Of a stretch of DNA of 64,000 nucleotides, positions 59,993 to 64,000 are shown one piece after another. The stretch's first letter is position 1; every line of letters begins with the position of its first letter. This DNA is from Oscillospiraceae bacterium (GTDB lineage: Bacteria; Bacillota; Clostridia; Oscillospirales; SIG627). A program made the translations under genes and the position numbers. The stretch is from positions 108,311 to 172,310 of the forward strand of contig SVTC01000001.1 in NCBI GenBank assembly GCA_015063985.1, given 5' to 3'. The notes under the pieces were generated by a model that worked only from the letters and a program-made list of their open reading frames with translations, had not been told where the DNA came from and searched no databases.

Positions 59993-61063
59993 ATGGAAAA
60001 GAAGATCAAGGTCGGCATTATTGGCGTCGGAGGTATTTCCTCGGTGCATATCAAGGGCTATCTTGCACTTGATAACGTTGAGCTCTACGCATTTTGTGAT
60101 ATCGATGAGGAAAAGCTCAAAAGAAAGGGCGAAAGATTTGGAGTAGAGAGGCTTTATACCGATTATAATAAAATGCTCAGTGAGCTTCCCGAGCTGGATG
60201 CGGTCAGCGTTTGCACCTGGAATGCCGCTCACGCACCCTGCACCATTGCCGCACTTAACGCAGGCAAGCACGTTATCTGCGAAAAGCCTATGGCAATGAA
60301 CGTTGAAGAGGCAATGGCAATGAAGGAGGCTGCCGAGAGAAACGGAAAGCTTCTCATGATAGGCTTTGTAAGACGTTTCGGCAACGATTGCACTGTTCTT
60401 AAGGACTTTGTAGATAACGGTGAGCTTGGCGATATCTATTACGCAAAGGCAAGCTATCTGAGAAGAAACGGTGCTCCCGGCGGATGGTTCGGCGACAAGG
60501 AGCGCTCCGGCGGCGGACCTATGATCGACCTTGGCGTTCACGTTATCGACCTTGTGCGCTATCTTATGGGCAGACCCAAGCCTGTCAGCGTATACGGTGC
60601 TACCTTTGATAAGCTGGGAGACTTCTCTCAGATCAAGGGTAAGAACGGCGCGTGGAAGTCCGAGACCAAAGGCGAGGAGATCTTCAACGTTGAGGATCTT
60701 GCCTGCGCGATGATCCGTTTTGATAACGGCGCTGTTTTGAATATTGATGCAAGCTTTACCCTTCATACCCAGAAGGGTGAGGATGGAATCTCACTCTTCG
60801 GTACCAAGGGCGGTGCAAAGCTGGATCCCGAATTGAAGATAGCAAAGGAGATCAACGGCTACCTTGTAAACGTTGGTCTTGATATCAAGACGGGTCTTGA
60901 TTTCGGCGGTCTTTTCGAGAACGAGATCAAGCATTTCGTTGACTGTATCACCAAGGGCGTTCCCTGCAGAGCACCTGCTGAGGACGGCGTTGAGCTTATG
61001 AAGATCCTCTGTGCGGTTTATGAGTCTGCAAGAATCGGTAAAGCAGTGGAGATCAATCAATAA
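59993..61063 (+). CDS. Gfo/Idh/MocA family oxidoreductase
   Basis: KVGIIGVGGISSVHIKGYLAL, HVICEKPMAMNVEEA, GPMIDLGVHVIDLVRYLMG. Confidence 0.93.
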   Translation: MEKKIKVGIIGVGGISSVHIKGYLALDNVELYAFCDIDEEKLKRKGERFGVERLYTDYNKMLSELPELDAVSVCTWNAAHAPCTIAALNAGKHVICEKPMAMNVEEAMAMKEAAERNGKLLMIGFVRRFGNDCTVLKDFVDNGELGDIYYAKASYLRRNGAPGGWFGDKERSGGGPMIDLGVHVIDLVRYLMGRPKPVSVYGATFDKLGDFSQIKGKNGAWKSETKGEEIFNVEDLACAMIRFDNGAVLNIDASFTLHTQKGEDGISLFGTKGGAKLDPELKIAKEINGYLVNVGLDIKTGLDFGGLFENEIKHFVDCITKGVPCRAPAEDGVELMKILCAVYESARIGKAVEINQ

Positions 61064-61068
61064 AATAC

Positions 61069-61100
61069 ATAAGGCGCTCCAAAGGGAGCGCCTTAGCTTT
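61069..61100. terminator. Bidirectional terminator
   Basis: AAGGCGCTCC-aaag-GGAGCGCCTT. Confidence 0.8.
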
Positions 61101-62205
61101 ATTTTATCTTACCTTTTTCAAGAACGTTTTTGTCACTGTCGGTAAATTCGAAGCTGATTGAATCGGAGGTGAATTTGAGAGCAGTGCCGTGATAATCATT
61201 GTGGCTTGCCATTGTGCCGCCGATAATAATGGGAAAATCCATTTTACCAAAGCCCGTATCCTTTCCGTCGGGATGGTAGAGGGTCTGGTGATCGTGGCCG
61301 CAGAGCATAAGATCGAGTCCCATTGCATTGAGCTCATCCAGCCATTGTGCATATATATCCTTTGCAAAAAGATTCCAGGAGCTGTATAGGGGGATGTGGC
61401 AAATGGCTATGCGGTGATCTATTCCCGGGGCAAGATATGGCTTTGTTTCATTGAGCTTTTTTAAAAACTCCGTTTGTTTTTTTCTGTAGGGCTCAAAGCA
61501 GATCATACCGCCGTACTCCACGTTGGAGTCGGGCTTGTCCTCGCCGCAGTCCAGAATTACTGCCCAAACGTTTGAGAAGCGCACTGTGTAGAAGAAGTCG
61601 CCGTCCTTGTTGGGGGTGTAGTCGATAAAATCAAGTGCCGCTTCGCCTCGGGTGTCGTGATTGCCTCTGCTGAAAACAATGGGAATACTGCCGTGTGCGG
61701 TCTTTTCGCAAAGCTCGTGGATCTTAGTGAGCATTTCAACGGAGCCGCTGTGATTGGGAATATCTCCGTTCATAATTATAAGATCCAGCTCATCACCGAA
61801 ATACTCGCAGGCGCGTGCAGGGGGAGTTATGCGGGTGTGGGTGTCGCAGAGATGGTATACGTTCAGATCCTTCTTTCCCGCGGGGCTTTTGAAGGAAAAG
61901 GTCTTGGACTGTATGGGAGAGGTTTTGGGAAAATAAGGAAGTCTTGCCGCCACTGCCGCAAAGCAGACGGTGTATTTTTGGCTTTTGTCCAGAACCTCGT
62001 GGGGCACAAGGATCTTGTGAACAAGCTTCTCGCTCTGAATAAGGCCTCCTACAGTCTTTTCCAGATATTCTTCTCCGTCGATCTCTACCCAGCCGATGCC
62101 CTTTTGCGGAGTAACAAAAATGATGTAATATCCTTCCTCGTATACGAATACGGCAGGATCAAAGGAAAAATCCGTGTTGTTATTGATTATAAAGCTGTCT
62201 TTCAT
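61099..62205 (-). CDS. Metallophosphoesterase
   Basis: YHLCDTHTR, LIIMNGDIPNHSG, IVFSRGNHDTRG, LMLCGHDHQT. Confidence 0.9.
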   Translation of the reverse strand: MKDSFIINNNTDFSFDPAVFVYEEGYYIIFVTPQKGIGWVEIDGEEYLEKTVGGLIQSEKLVHKILVPHEVLDKSQKYTVCFAAVAARLPYFPKTSPIQSKTFSFKSPAGKKDLNVYHLCDTHTRITPPARACEYFGDELDLIIMNGDIPNHSGSVEMLTKIHELCEKTAHGSIPIVFSRGNHDTRGEAALDFIDYTPNKDGDFFYTVRFSNVWAVILDCGEDKPDSNVEYGGMICFEPYRKKQTEFLKKLNETKPYLAPGIDHRIAICHIPLYSSWNLFAKDIYAQWLDELNAMGLDLMLCGHDHQTLYHPDGKDTGFGKMDFPIIIGGTMASHNDYHGTALKFTSDSISFEFTDSDKNVLEKGKIK

Positions 62206-62350
62206 GCCAATACCTCCGTTTTTTCTTGATTTTACCATAATGGCATATAAAAGTCAACGAAAAAATAAACAAAAAAAAGCCCTATTATTCACTCAGTATG
62301 TTGAAACATACAAATAATGAAAAAAATGCATTTAACTGCGCATAAACCTA

Positions 62351-62378
62351 TTGACAAATTCTGTAATGGGTGTATAAT
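62351..62378 (+). promoter_or_regulatory. argG promoter
   Basis: TTGACA-16-TATAAT, flanked by GCATAAA motifs. Confidence 0.7.
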
Positions 62379-62453
62379 ATACGCATAAACGATGTATATA
62401 AATAATATTTATGCATAAAGGAGGGGCGATGCGAGAGCGTCGCTGACAGAAAA

Positions 62454-63680
62454 ATGACAAAGAATGATATTAAAAAGGTAGTACTTGCATATTCCGGAGG
62501 CCTGGATACGTCTATTATTATTCCGTGGCTCAAGGAAAATTACAATAACTGTGAGGTTATCGCCGTCAGCGGTAACGTCGGTCAGGCAGACGAGCTTGAG
62601 GGTCTGGAGGAAAAGGCTATAAAGACCGGTGCAAGCAAGTGCTATATCGAGGATCTTACAGACGAGTTTGTGGATGAATACGTTATCCCCACCGTTAAGG
62701 CCGGAGCTCTTTACGAGGAGTATATGCTGGGTACCAGCTTTGCACGTCCCTGCATAGCAAAGAGAATAGTAGAGATCGCAAAGGCTGAGGGTGCTGATGC
62801 CATCTGCCACGGTTGCACGGGAAAGGGCAACGATCAGGTTCGTTTCGAGCTTACCATCAAGGCCTTTGCTCCCGATATGCACATAATCGCTCCCTGGCGT
62901 GAGTGGGATATCAAGAGCCGTGAGGAAGAGATAGACTATGCTGAAAAGCATAACGTTCCCCTTAAGATAAACCGCGAGACCAACTATTCCAAGGATAAGA
63001 ATCTGTGGCATCTCTCTCACGAGGGCTTGGATCTTGAGGATACCGGCAACGAGCCTCTCTACGAAAAGAAGGGCTTTTTGGAAATGGGTGTCAGCCCCAT
63101 CGATGCTCCCGACGTTCCCACCTACATCACACTTGACTTCGTTAAGGGCGTTCCCACTGCCTTCAACGGAACCGAGATGAGCGCAAAGGAGATCATCCTC
63201 GAGCTTAACAAGGTTGGCGGAGCAAACGGTATCGGTCTTCTTGACATTGTTGAAAACCGCCTTGTCGGTATGAAGTGCCGCGGTGTATACGAGACTCCCG
63301 GCGGAGCTATTCTCTATGCGGCTCACAACTATCTTGAGACTCTTTGCCTTGATAAGATGACCGCTCACAAGAAGCAGGAGCTTTCCGTATGCTTTGCAGA
63401 GCTTGTGTACAACGGTCAGTGGTTCACTCCTCTCAGGGAAGCACTCAGCGCCTTTGTTGACAAGACCCAGGAGAACGTTACCGGCAAGGTCAAGCTCAAG
63501 CTTTACAAGGGTAATATCATCAAAGCAGGTGCGTGGAGCGATTACTCACTCTACTCTGAGGAGATCGCAACCTTCGGCGAGGATCACGTTTACGATCAGA
63601 CCGATGCGACAGGATTTATTAACCTCTTCGGTCTTCCCATTAAGGTTCAGGCTCAGGTTAACGAAAAGAACGGAAAATAA
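62454..63680 (+). CDS. argG: Argininosuccinate synthase
   Basis: [57 protein letters not shown]. Confidence 0.97.
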   Translation: MTKNDIKKVVLAYSGGLDTSIIIPWLKENYNNCEVIAVSGNVGQADELEGLEEKAIKTGASKCYIEDLTDEFVDEYVIPTVKAGALYEEYMLGTSFARPCIAKRIVEIAKAEGADAICHGCTGKGNDQVRFELTIKAFAPDMHIIAPWREWDIKSREEEIDYAEKHNVPLKINRETNYSKDKNLWHLSHEGLDLEDTGNEPLYEKKGFLEMGVSPIDAPDVPTYITLDFVKGVPTAFNGTEMSAKEIILELNKVGGANGIGLLDIVENRLVGMKCRGVYETPGGAILYAAHNYLETLCLDKMTAHKKQELSVCFAELVYNGQWFTPLREALSAFVDKTQENVTGKVKLKLYKGNIIKAGAWSDYSLYSEEIATFGEDHVYDQTDATGFINLFGLPIKVQAQVNEKNGK

Positions 63681-63801
63681 AGAATATCGCCTCCCTAAGG
63701 GGTGATGTTCTTAGCGGAGATTTTATGCTTTGAGCAAAGTGCAAGCATCGCATTTGACTAGTCAAACGTAAATATGGGCTAAGCCCAAACCCTTATAACG
63801 A

Positions 63802-63855
63802 CAGAAAGAGATAACAAATCGGTTCGTAGCCGAAATGTTATCTCTTTTTCTGTTG
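63802..63855. terminator. Long terminator-like hairpin
   Basis: AAAGAGATAAC-aaaTCGGttcgtagCCGAaat-GTTATCTCTTTTT. Confidence 0.7.
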
Positions 63856-63860
63856 GTTTA

Positions 63861-64000
63861 ATGAAATCGTTGCGCGGCAACGATGAAATCTTCACTTCGT
63901 TCAGATGAAATCCAAGGACAAGTCCTCGGATGAAATCAAATCCGTCTAAATACAACCCTGCGAAGCGGGATTTCATCGCAAACGCGATTTCATCCACCGG
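63861..64000. repeat. Modular hairpin array, GATGAAATC/GATTTCATC spacer family (continues past window)
   Basis: (G)ATGAAATC at 63861, 63882, 63904, 63929 and inverted GATTTCATC at 63969, 63986, separated by short stems. Confidence 0.8.

Noticed and set aside
63779-63997. 72-aa ORF MDEIAFAMKSRFAGL...
   Set aside because: It is a translation through the GATGAAATC hairpin array; no RBS and no evidence of coding.

Overview
This 64 kb window is from a low-to-mid GC Gram-positive anaerobe, probably a Clostridia/Oscillospiraceae-type gut Firmicute (inferred from SpoIIE, PyrR-type control and gene content). It is mostly core metabolism. (1) A contiguous minus-strand run of 17 genes (about 38.4 down to 16.07 kb) covers pyrimidine then purine biosynthesis: pyrC-carB-pyrK-pyrD-pyrF-pyrE-pyrB(I)-guaB-purE-purF-like-purM-purN-purO-like-purH(AICARFT)-purD-purL-fhs. 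It sits behind a PyrR-type attenuator. (2) A plus-strand aromatic amino acid operon (39.8-48.5 kb) encodes DAHP synthase-pheA-aroB-aroC-aroEK fusion-aroQ-aroA-tyrA-GNAT, behind a Phe/Tyr-codon attenuator leader peptide. (3) Two related secreted, surface-anchored repeat proteins occur at 11.4-15.6 and 53.2-54.7 kb. (4) The accessory/repeat zone at 54.8-56.2 kb holds a tandem array of palindromic-arm elements, one of which carries a DUF559-like endonuclease gene between the same arms. (5) Two modular hairpin arrays share an architecture but use different spacer words. Items most worth a second look: the DUF559-carrying repeat element, a PurF-like protein lacking the N-terminal catalytic Cys, and an orphan promoter-driven multi-stem RNA candidate at 15.9-16.05 kb. 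All family names come from reading the translated sequences; no database search was run.
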